The notes beneath the pieces are model-generated. The model did no database searches. It saw nothing but the letters and a program-made list of their open reading frames with translations, and had not been told where the DNA came from. 64,000 nucleotides of DNA from contig NC_036450.1 in NCBI RefSeq assembly GCF_002775205.1, positions 25,260,288 through 25,324,287 of the forward strand. Reading direction: 5' to 3'. Position 1 is the stretch's first letter. Each line of letters opens with the position of its first letter. The position numbers and the translations under genes were made by a program. This document shows, piece by piece, positions 12,381-64,000 of this stretch. The stretch is from Xiphophorus maculatus. Lineage: Eukaryota; Chordata; Actinopteri; Cyprinodontiformes; Poeciliidae.

Positions 12381-13654
12381 ATGGCGTCGCCGCTGGAGAT
12401 GACAGAGATGTACGACAACGCTCTGCTGGGGATCCTCCAGCACGTTGGGAACATCCAGGACTTTCTGCAGATCTACTTTGGCTTTTTGTACCGAAAGACG
12501 GACTTTTACCGGCTGCTGTCTGGTCCTAACGACAGGATGGGCTTCCCCCCAGGAGCAGCGGAGAAGATGGTGCTCAAGGTAAATTTTAGTTGGATTACAC
12601 AGGCGTCATGGCAACAACTACCTGGGAAACTGTCATTTAATCTGGATTTCACGCCTTTGAACCCAAAGTACATCCTGTAATTTAAAAAAAAGCATTGATT
12701 GTGAAAATGTGCAAATAATTTACGTTTTAGACAAGTTAATAAGGAAGAAACATTACATCAACATTAATGAATAATAATTATAGGTAAATGTTTATTTTTT
12801 TAAACTGTATTTACAGGCCGAGTCAGCCCTTGAACTTGAATTTATTTTTTTTACACTTCGTGATTTTACATCTTTCTTCTGCTGAAATTCCGCTCAGTTT
12901 CAGTCCAAATCTCGCTTCACAGACATGTTGGAATTTCTCCCATTCACCTGGATTTCTCCGGTAGAATTTCTACCTGACCAATCAGTGAACAGAAGGAGAA
13001 GTAGTGAACGACGACTAAGATTTTCTGCGCTGCTTTAGAATTGTAGTCTGCCTGTAATTTTAGCAATGGCAGCAGAGGGAGTGAACGAAGCCATTCAGTC
13101 CATATTGGCCACAGTTCTAAATATGAACAACTTGTTCACTTTTCTCTGTTTGCAGCACAGACAATTAGGATTTTATGCAATAGACTAATAAAAAGTAGTG
13201 GATAATTGTGAAGTGAGAGGATTAAACATATACATCTATATGTATCTCTCATTTCCAAACACTTTCTGCTGACAGTGTATCACTGACTCTGCGTTTTGCA
13301 GAAGCTTCGTCACTATTTCTACTTTTAATCAGGCCATATGCTCTGATTTTTCATCCTCTCCAGACATTTGGGTTGTTTGAGAAGCTGGCCGAACACGACA
13401 GAGAGCGAGGGCTGAGCGAGCAGCGACAGAGGGAGGCGAGCTCGCGTGCTCCCCCTGCTGCCCAGGAGGTGGAGGTGTCCTCTGAGCTCTGCCAGGCCAC
13501 CGAGGAGAAGAGCGGCGCGGAGCCGCCGCGGACTGAGAGCGCTTCCTCTGACGCGGGCCAAGTTTCCGCCCCTGCAGCCTCTGAAGATTCTGGGAGATCG
13601 CAAGCCGCTAGCAGCGGACCAGGAGGTGAGGAAGGACAGGCAGCGGCTAACCGC

Positions 13655-13685
<31 letters not shown>

Positions 13686-16358
13686 GAGACAGGTGAGTGC
13701 CCCACCATGTTCCGGCTCTGGGGTTCCCAAACTTTTCCATGCCATGGCTCCATAAAGAACGTTCAAGCCGTTTGAAAAACCCACAGACAATGCAACAAAA
13801 TATGTAAAGTTGCACAGCAGAATGACAGAAATGGTAAAATATTTATTTTTCTATAAATATTAAAAAGATAATAATTTACTAATGCGACTGGTGAATATGT
13901 TTTGTAATCTCACTTTCTGCAACATGGCCAAATAAACTCTAAAGGAATGTTAAAGCTAAATCTCCTAACAGAGCTTGACTTTTTTAAATTGTCTTACGCT
14001 GCCCTCAAGTGGTAGCAACATGCTATACGAGATAAAAATGTCTTTTGAGGAAAAATGAATTTTAAAGGCGGACAAAATGTGTTCAAAGGTTCGAAGCAGG
14101 GCCGGCCCAAGCCTCTATGGGGCCCTAAGCGATATGTGGGGGCCCTCTAGTTCTGCTAACAATGTGGACTGGCTGCAGTCAGCAGTTCGATCATTAGATC
14201 ATTCACACACCTGCTGTAAACTTATTGTATCTCTGGCAGTGTAAACAGCACTGTTTACATCTCAGTGCTGTTTAATAACATACATTTATTGGCCAATTGA
14301 TTTATCGACTGGTTAATTTCTGGACGCTGATTGCCTTAATTTTGGTGGATTGTGATTGGCTGATACTTACATGTGAAGCCCACCTTGTCCCCTGATCTTA
14401 TCTTCGTCAGCAAAGGTTTATAAATCATCCTCTGTCCTCTTCTGCTCTACAGTGAGAGGTTTGACTGACAGACTGACCCACCAGGTCAAGTCTGACCGTT
14501 TACAGTTAACAATATTCAATATTATTACCTAAAAAAAAAAAAAAATCAGCTCCACTGAGGGGCCCTAAGCTGTTGCTTAGTTTGCTTATGCCTTGGGCCG
14601 ACCCTGGTTCGAAGGTAACGTTTGAAATAAAGCGAAGCAAAGTTATTTCGGGTGAATCATTTGAAAATGACTTCTGCCTATGTTTGCATTTTAAATAAGT
14701 AAAACAATTTTTTAAATCCTTTTTTTTGTAATTATTTTGTTTCAGACCTCAGAATGAGTTCCAGTCCGACCCGGACAGTTACAACGGAGCCGTGCGGGAA
14801 AACTACAGCTGGTCCCAGGACTACACCGACGTGGAGGTCCGCGTGTTCGTCCCCAAGACAGTGGTGAAGGGCAGACAGGTGAGCTGGGTGTTCATTCCAC
14901 CTCCTGACATGTCTGGACTCTTCCGTCGTCATGGCGCTGACCGCTTCCCACTACGATCCCTCAGGTCAGCGTTAGCCTGCACAGCGGCGGCCTGCGAGTG
15001 AGCGTGAAGGACGGAGCGGAGGAGAGAACGCTGATGGAGGGAGAGTTCACGCACAAGATCAACACCGAAGAGACTCTGTGGAGTTTGGAGCCTGGGAAGT
15101 GCGTGCTGGTGAGTGTGGCGTTCACAAGAGTCTGACGCCGCTGCGCGTTAGTACCCAGGCTAACCGGCAGGTGTACCGCCGCCGCAGCTTTCTCTCAACA
15201 AGACGTCCGAGGTCTGGTGGAACGCGGTGCTGAAAGGCGAAAAGGAGATCGACATCAACCAGATCAACCGCGAGCGCTCCATGGCAACGGTCGACGAGGA
15301 AGAGCACGCCGTTCTGGACAGGCTGACGTTCGACTATCACCAGAAGCAGCAGGGGAAACCGCAGAGTCACGAAATGGTGAGGAGCATCAACACATGTTGT
15401 AATAGCAGCCGCGTATCCGTTAACCATCGCTTGTGCAAATTGAAATTACTAAAACAAATTTCCTAAATGGTAATGTGCCAATAAAAAATAAACTCATGTT
15501 TTATTTATTAAGAACATTTTGCGCTGGGATGGTGTTTTTTGGGGGGGGCACATATCAAAATAAATGTATTTCATAAAACTGCAATGGAAACATTTTTTTC
15601 ATATCATGTGAGTCACATGATCAACAGCTGATTTTACTACTGGTGAAAATGACAAAGGAGACGACAGGAAGTAGCAGGAGGATGATGGCTTGTGTTTGTT
15701 TGTGTCGGACAATGTGCAGCTGCCTCCAGCAGAGCTCTCAGCACCACAGTTCATAGAGACGTTGTGTGTCATTGTAACATGTTGAATCCGTAACTCCTTT
15801 GTAAAATCACCGTCAACAATCTCCCCAAAACGCTGCACGCTCCCAACTAGACGGGGTTTGTCGCTCCAAAGCCTGAATAAGACGCCGATTGGCTGATAGA
15901 TGATGATTACTAGCATCATGGCTGAGTCACAAATAAATCTGATTTCACTGAAGCTGCCGGGATTTTAATGACGTAAATGTTCGGAAAAAAGTGTTTCTGT
16001 CGCAGTTTTGCAAAATGCATCAATTTCGATTCAAAGTCATCTTAGTGGAAATACTTTTGATCAAACTTTTTTTTTTTTTCCGATTCATGCAATTTTATAT
16101 TCCATTAAAGAGCAGCTAAACACATCAACACTAAGGTTGAACAGATGAAGCGGATCTCGACCTCAACTCTGTCTAAAACTGAGTCACGAGGTGATTTTCA
16201 ACTCATCAGGTGTTCAGAGTAACGTCTGCTTGTCTTTTGGCTCCTAGAAAGTGCATGAGATGCTGAAGAAGGGCTGGGACGCAGAGGGCTCACCTTTCAG
16301 GGGCCAGGAGTTCGACCCGTCCATGTTTGACATCCCGCCCAGCGCCGTGCAGTTCTGA
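12381..16358 (+). CDS. nudcd3: NudC domain-containing protein 3
   Basis: HSP90 co-chaperone of the NudC family; the family stabilises dynein intermediate chain and other clients in the cytosol. Exons: 12381-12578, 13364-13692, 14746-14878, 14965-15108, 15188-15376, 16248-16358. All are GT-AG with consistent phases, giving 367 aa (human about 361). Residues 1-66 form the conserved N-terminal helical segment (YDNALLGILQHVGNIQDFLQ, FLYRKTDFYRLL, RMGFPPGAAE). Residues 67-175 are a charged, low-conservation coiled-coil/linker ending in a poly-Ala run. The CS (p23-like) domain covers about 190-285 (NYSWSQDYTDVEVRV, LMEGEFTHKINTEETLWSLEPGK, WWNAVLKGE). The C-terminal block ERSMATVDEEE, RLTFDYHQKQQGKPQSHE and MLKKGWDAEGSPFRGQ-FDP closes the protein. 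A second donor at 13626 (GAG|GTGAGG) would break the frame, so 13692 was chosen. It lies next to camk2b, as on human 7p13. Confidence 0.95.
13655..13683 (+). repeat. (CAG)n in nudcd3 exon 2, read as poly-alanine
   Basis: About nine CAG/GCA triplets in the exon. In the gene frame they encode alanine; in another frame they would be glutamine. The tract lies in the poorly conserved linker. Length changes by whole triplets would be tolerated. Confidence 0.85.
14097..14606. mobile_element. hAT-type MITE with perfect 8-bp target-site duplication (nudcd3 intron 2)
   Basis: Starts CAGGGCCGGCCCAAG and ends GGGCCGACCCTG, which are inverted copies of each other. GTTCGAAG flanks it exactly on both sides (14089-14096 and 14607-14614). 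It is about 510 bp, with no transposase. A relative in opposite orientation occurs at 17943-18414, and a fragment at about 17030-17100. Confidence 0.85.
15570..16060. mobile_element. MITE-like repeat, GCTGTGTTTCCA family, nudcd3 intron 5
   Basis: Holds CTGCAATGGAAAC near 15580 and GTTTCTGTCGCAGTTTTGCAAA near 15995, words shared with the other members of this family. Ends are blurred. It fills most of the 870-bp intron. Confidence 0.4.
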
Positions 16359-16935
16359 GAGGCGGCTCGGGCCGGGCCAAAGACCAACCGACTCACTTTT
16401 ATCTGCAGGACGCATCGCAGGACGGTCAGACGGCGGACATACAGGATCATCAAATAAGAAGGGTGGAAGGAGAATAATGACAGAGGCGCGTCCTGATGGC
16501 AAACACCAGGTTGATGTTTTATCAGAGTGAACGGTTTTCTTTGTTCGGTTATTATTTATTGAGATCCGTTGTGCCTATTTCTTTTGTTTTCTGGTTTGAT
16601 TTTGTGGAACCAGCTCCCCCTGTTGGTAAACATCTGTACAACAGGTTTCCTGCTAAAGTCTCAACCAAAGTTTCGGGAGATTCAACCCAGTCCTGCTGCA
16701 AATATCTGCTTTTATCAGTGGAACCGATGCTGGAAAATGTCATGGAGATAAAAGGTTTTTTTTTTCCTTCACCAATTCATCAATTTCTGTCTAATTTTAA
16801 AAGTCAAAGAAAGACAAAGAGCTGCCAACAACATTACAGTGACAGACATTTGAGCAAAGGGGCGACCTGATGGGATGATTGTTTGGTTTAGTTCTTTTCA
16901 AATGATTTGTTGAATAAAAACATGTTAAATATATA
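16359..16935 (+). other. nudcd3: nudcd3 3' UTR
   Basis: Non-coding sequence after the TGA at 16356-16358, ending near the AATAAA at 16913-16918 and the following T-rich tract. Its distal part contains the first copy of a 26-bp direct repeat (16843-16868) found again at 17263-17288. Confidence 0.6.
16913..16918 (+). promoter_or_regulatory. Poly(A) signal of nudcd3
   Basis: AATAAA in TTGAATAAAAACATG, about 555 nt after the stop codon. It is the only canonical hexamer well placed for the nudcd3 transcript. Confidence 0.6.
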
Positions 16936-17029
16936 AAAAAAAAACTTAAATCTTGACTTTTTTTCTTTTTAGTTTTCAATTTAAAAAAAATAGAGAAGTT
17001 CCCAGAGGTCACCAAAGATCAGCCCTCTG

Positions 17030-17215
17030 CACTAAGGGGCGCCCTCAGTGGAGCTGATTTTGTTTTGGTAATAATTTCTGTCATTATAATATCAAAAACG
17101 CACAATTTCACCATGAAGTGATTTGTTTTTACAATAATATATATTTGATAATGTATGTAGAAGTTATTATTTTATAGATAAAAATAAAAAAAAACTAAAT
17201 TGCTCTTGGGGGCCC
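17030..17215. mobile_element. Fragment of the CAGGGCC hAT MITE family, inverted
   Basis: CCTCAGTGGAGCTGATTTT followed by GGTAATAAT is the reverse complement of a stretch near 14518-14565. The rest is A/T-rich and ends in GGGGGCCCCCTGG. No target-site duplication was found. Confidence 0.45.
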
Positions 17216-17942
17216 CCTGGTGGTCGCGGTAGGTACCGCACGCTTCGCCGGTAACATGAGCTGCAGACATTTGAGCAAAGGGGCGACCTTTGCAGAGCAT
17301 CCAAAGGTCCAAAGCTCCGGTCAGAAGTTAAGTTAGCAAAACAATGTCTACATAAAGGACTTATCCTTCAGGGAGGGAGAAAAGAGGAAGAATAGATAAA
17401 AGCCAAGATAAAGTTTGTTTTAATGTGCCTTAAAACAAACTCTAAGATTTGTAAAGCTGCTAATAGAAAATAATCTTGATAGCGACCTGGAACGGTCCAG
17501 TTCAACAGCCAAACATTTATGCTACATCATTTGTATTTATGTGAAACTGAGTTTAAACTTTACATGAGTTGATTCTCATGGTTGGCTCTGGATATTTCTG
17601 AGGTATTTTGGCTTCCAAACGATACAGTTTGATAACAATAATTAAAACTTCTCAATCTTTGACATTGTCCAGCAAAATGTTTTTACGTCAGGCTACATGG
17701 ATGAGCTGCTCTATGCTTTAGTCGGTGATATGCTGTTTGCTGCTGATTATAATCATTTTGTGGCTAAAACAAACATTATTTTTATATCAACTTCTAAGTT
17801 ATGTGAAACTTCTGTGAAAATCATTTGAAAGCTCAGAATCAGTCCAGTACCGGTACCGGTCCACATTCCAGGGGAGAAAGACTCACCTGGTAAAAATTAC
17901 ATTTTTAGCTATTGGAGTTAAGAGAAATTAATTTAATCATAG

Positions 17943-18414
17943 AATGTCGGCTGCACCGATTGCAGTTTTCTGGCCAATCCCCGAATCTTTAAAAAGCCTG
18001 ACCTGCCGATTTTGATTTTGGCTGATAAATTGTAAACGTTCAGACTTGACCTGGTGGGTCAGTCTGTCAGTCAAACCTCTCACTGTAGAGCAGAAGAGGA
18101 CAGAGGATGATTTATAAGACGAAAATCAGGTTAGAAGATAAGATGGGCTTCACATGTAAGTATCAGCAGATCACGATCCCCCAAAATTAAGAAAATCGGC
18201 GCCCAGAAATCAACTGGTCAATAAATCAGTTGGCCAATAAAATATATGAATATAATGTAAACAGCACTGCCAGAGATGCAATAAGTTTATATCAGGTGTG
18301 TGAATGAGCTAATGATCGAACTGCTGATTGCAGCCAGTCTACATTGTTAGCAGAACTATGGGGCCCCAAAACCACATTTCACTTAGGGCCCCATGGAGGC
18401 TTGGGCCGGCCCTG
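17943..18414. mobile_element. Chimeric hAT-type MITE, inverted relative of 14097-14606
   Basis: The right part, through GGGCCGGCCCTG at the end, is the reverse complement of the element at 14097. The left end (CTGCACCGATTGCAG, then AAAAAGCCTGACCT-CCGAT) instead matches the terminus of the element at 50487-50767. The two halves share a core word region (CACATGTAAGTATC). No clean target-site duplication was found. Confidence 0.6.
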
Positions 18415-18919
18415 CCTGAAAACTTTCACTAATAGATTTGAATTTAGTGTGAAGGCCAACTTCAAACTTCTCCCAGGTGCTGAAAAGCAGGAGCTTCTTA
18501 AAGCTGGCTATTTATTAAAGAGACAGATACCAATTTGCGATTTTTGATAGAGCATTTTCATATCAACCGAATATAACAACAACAGTTGTTTGTGCTGTGA
18601 AATGGCACCTCGTGCCCGGAAAATACATAACACTGTCTTGTCCTCTTCAAAGTGACATAATGAAGCAAAAGGTTCCTGGAGAACCTGAATGTTCTCTGGT
18701 GAACTCTGAGGGTTTTCCTCGCTGAAACCTAAAAAGACATCCCCTGCATCAGCCTCGCTGCAATGACGCGAAATCACCATCATCTAGAGAGTTCTGGAGT
18801 TCAGCCCCTGGTTTATCAGATGAAACCAGAGCAGCTCCTAACACCCTCCTCCTCTCCCCCTCCGTGGTTTCCACGCGTTCCCCTCGTGTTTTCACTTTCT
18901 TTCCTCCCTCTCCGGAGGA

Positions 18920-18958
18920 TCACGTCATGTACTGAGCGTCTCCTCCCGGTATTTAAAG
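18920..18958 (+). promoter_or_regulatory. Candidate camk2b core promoter: CRE-like and TATA-like boxes
   Basis: TCACGTCA at 18920-18927 differs by one base from the cAMP-response element TGACGTCA. It is followed by a TATTTAAAG TATA-like box at 18950-18958, with GC-rich sequence downstream. The spacing predicts transcription start near 18980. This is inferred from motifs only. Confidence 0.4.
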
Positions 18959-18979
18959 CGTCCGCGCTGCTGCTCGCCT

Positions 18980-19195
18980 TTGCGGAGCGGAGAGAGCCGG
19001 GAACCTCGGGAGCGCACCGGGCTGCAGCTCAACCACTCAGCCGTCCGGAGCGCCGCGGTGGGCGGAGACTGAAGCCCCCTCCACCCACCCACCAAAAAAA
19101 AAAAAAAAAAAAAAAAAGGTCCGCAGCCACAGCATTTTGGGACTCCCCTCCCTCACACTCACACTTACAAACACACGCCCACGCACACACACCCC

Positions 19196-19236
<41 letters not shown>

Positions 19237-19266
19237 GCATCCAGTCCGTCCGAGGAGCAAGGCATC
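18980..19266 (+). other. camk2b: camk2b 5' UTR (start inferred)
   Basis: GC-rich leader followed by a poly(A) run (19096-19118) and a CA tract (about 19198-19235) that ends 31 nt before the ATG. The frame of the CaMKII start is open through the whole leader without a stop. The region encodes His-Thr repeats if read. No in-frame ATG occurs after the predicted transcription start, so ATG 19267 in a good context (CATCATGG) is taken as the start. Confidence 0.5.
19198..19235 (+). repeat. (CA)n in camk2b 5' UTR
   Basis: About nineteen CA dinucleotides, close upstream of the camk2b start codon. Confidence 0.95.
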
Positions 19267-62521
<43,255 letters not shown>

Positions 62522-62777
62522 GTAGGCCCCGACTGCACAACTACACCCAGCTGGCTCGCTTGAATTAAAAACTGCTGAATATTAGAGTGCCTCGGAAGAG
62601 TTTTGGAAGTAATTTTCCAAATTTTTCATGTCCCGACCACCAACTACTGTATTTTATTAGGATTTTACATAACAAACCAGTTAAGCATTATTGTGAAGTG
62701 GAAGAAAATGATCGTTTATAAAAATGTTGACTAGTTAAAATTTGAAAAGCGGGGTGTGCATTTGTTTTTGTTCTCTT

Positions 62778-63320
62778 TTAAAGGGGCGGTGTTATGTAAA
62801 ATTTACTTTTTTGAGCTTCACATCTTGTTATAAAATTCCATCATCAAAAACATACCTGCAGTGTTGCCTTGATTCTTTCATGCACGTTTGAGAAATTGTT
62901 GAAACTCCCATGGCGACCACTCAGCTGTACAAAACGCCTGCAGGGACCTAGCTCCGCCTTCTAGGATGAAACTCCACCTCAGAGCTGCAGTTTCCAAGTT
63001 CCACCTCCCCCACCACTCTGGTACACGGCACTGAGAAGTAGCTCCTATAATAAACTCATCAAATGCACACTTCAACTAGGTGCTCGCTAATTGCTGCTGA
63101 CTAGTCTGAAGGAGCTGAGTGGGAGAGTCGGAAATTGCAACTCCAAGTAGCAATTAGTGGCATTTGGTCCCACCACGCGTTTTTCATAGCTGAATGGTTA
63201 CCATGGGAGATGAAAGGATTTCTCAGTCATGCTGGAAAGAGTCAAGGCAACACTCCAGGTATGTTTTTGATGAGGGGAAACATTATAACATGACGTAAAG
63301 CTCCAAAACGTCGATTTCAG
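62778..63320. mobile_element. Fold-back MITE, TTAAAGG family, second copy
   Basis: Begins TTTTAAAGGGGCGGTGTTAT. The two halves pair over long distances (GTGTTGCCTTGATTCTTTC with GAAAGAGTCAAGGCAACAC; CCATGGCGACC with GGTTACCATGG). The right end is blurred. It lies in the camk2b intron at the right edge of the window. Confidence 0.6.
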
Positions 63321-64000
63321 ATAATGTTGTTTCTTAATGTTTTTCATTGGTCTTCAATGAAAAATAAGGGGGAGGGATGGAAAACCTGTTAACCACAAAA
63401 ACACATGATATGGCAGAAATTGATTAACTTTGTCTGCAGGTCAAAATTTAAATGAAAATCTTGATTTTAACTCAGACAGTGGAAGAATGACAGACCTAAA
63501 TACTGACTGGAAGCAACAGTGGGGGGAAAAAGGCCAACACAGAACATCTTAGAAAAGTTGTGTCAGTTGCTTTTCATAAGCAATTTTCCTGACCTGATTT
63601 AAGGGCGTTGTGAAGAAAAGGAAGGTCGATGGGTAGAAATTTGTACAAAGGAACAATACCTCTACAACATAAAACACGAAGCACCTTGACAGCACTGTGA
63701 TGCAGGTCAAAGCATAGATAGAATGGAAACTCATCAGTTCTTATTTTATTGCTTCAGTGAGACATCACATGCTTACACTTCAGCAAATGAAAATATATCT
63801 TGTAAAATATTAGATTATTCGGTTGGTAAATAAAAAAATAAAAAAGCCACAGAACATGAACATGTTATCACTAGCTGCCCAAGCTGCCCAAAGTCCCGAT
63901 CACGACCTCGTATGTTTTAAATACGTGAAAGTCTATTGGTACGGCGGTCCAAGCTTCGGATTATGGGACAGAATTATCTCCTTTCTGTCATAAAGGACAG
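63321..64000. other. camk2b intron, right edge
   Basis: AT-rich intron sequence after the linker exon ending at 62521. No further exon is seen before the window ends, so the hub domain and stop codon lie beyond it. Confidence 0.6.

Noticed and set aside
13364..13625. Shorter nudcd3 exon 2 ending at the GAG|GTGAGG donor
   Set aside because: It would leave the next exon in the wrong phase.
13446..13775. Frame with a polyglutamine run
   Set aside because: It is another frame over nudcd3 exon 2; the conserved protein frame reads the CAG tract as alanine.

Overview
This is vertebrate nuclear DNA and almost certainly from a ray-finned (teleost) fish. The genes have GT-AG introns. Introns and intergenic DNA are packed with short hAT-like and TA-flanked MITEs, an RTE/Rex3-type LINE with a GATG-repeat tail, Tc1/mariner relics and many microsatellites, a mix typical of teleosts. 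The species cannot be told from the sequence alone.

Four protein-coding genes are recognisable. (1) 2541-5962, + strand: the last eight coding exons of gns, a lysosomal N-acetylglucosamine-6-sulfatase. Its 5' exons, including the catalytic cysteine, lie before the window; its 3' UTR runs to a poly(A) signal near 7480. (2) 11102-8750, - strand: complete five-exon mrps24 (mitochondrial ribosomal protein uS3m), 171 aa. (3) 12381-16358, + strand: complete six-exon nudcd3 (NudC-family HSP90 co-chaperone), 367 aa. (4) 19267 to beyond 62521, + strand: camk2b (CaMKII beta), a gene of more than 43 kb. The kinase domain, autoregulatory helix and part of the variable linker are present; the hub (association) domain lies beyond the right edge. 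mrps24, nudcd3 and camk2b are neighbours on human 7p13, so that block is conserved synteny; gns is on a different human chromosome.

The most interesting feature is inside camk2b. There are two consecutive 73-nt exons with identical phase (36144-36216 and 36912-36984). Both encode the same segment ending in the catalytic HRDLK motif. Including both would shift the frame, so they should be mutually exclusive. One version resembles CaMKII gamma and the other alpha/beta/delta, which suggests an ancient alternative catalytic-loop exon pair. Splicing could then change the kinase core itself, not only the linker.

Intronic and intergenic DNA: several MITEs keep perfect 8-bp target-site duplications (749-1257, 14097-14606, 50487-50767), which assigns them to hAT. 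A decayed RTE LINE (37528-40408) sits inside an older hAT MITE. There are clusters of near-perfect short hairpins (25281-25391 and 31686-31844), a palindromic minisatellite (42908-43190), and dinucleotide tracts placed tightly against camk2b splice sites and the start codon. No rRNA, tRNA, CRISPR array or prokaryotic feature was seen.
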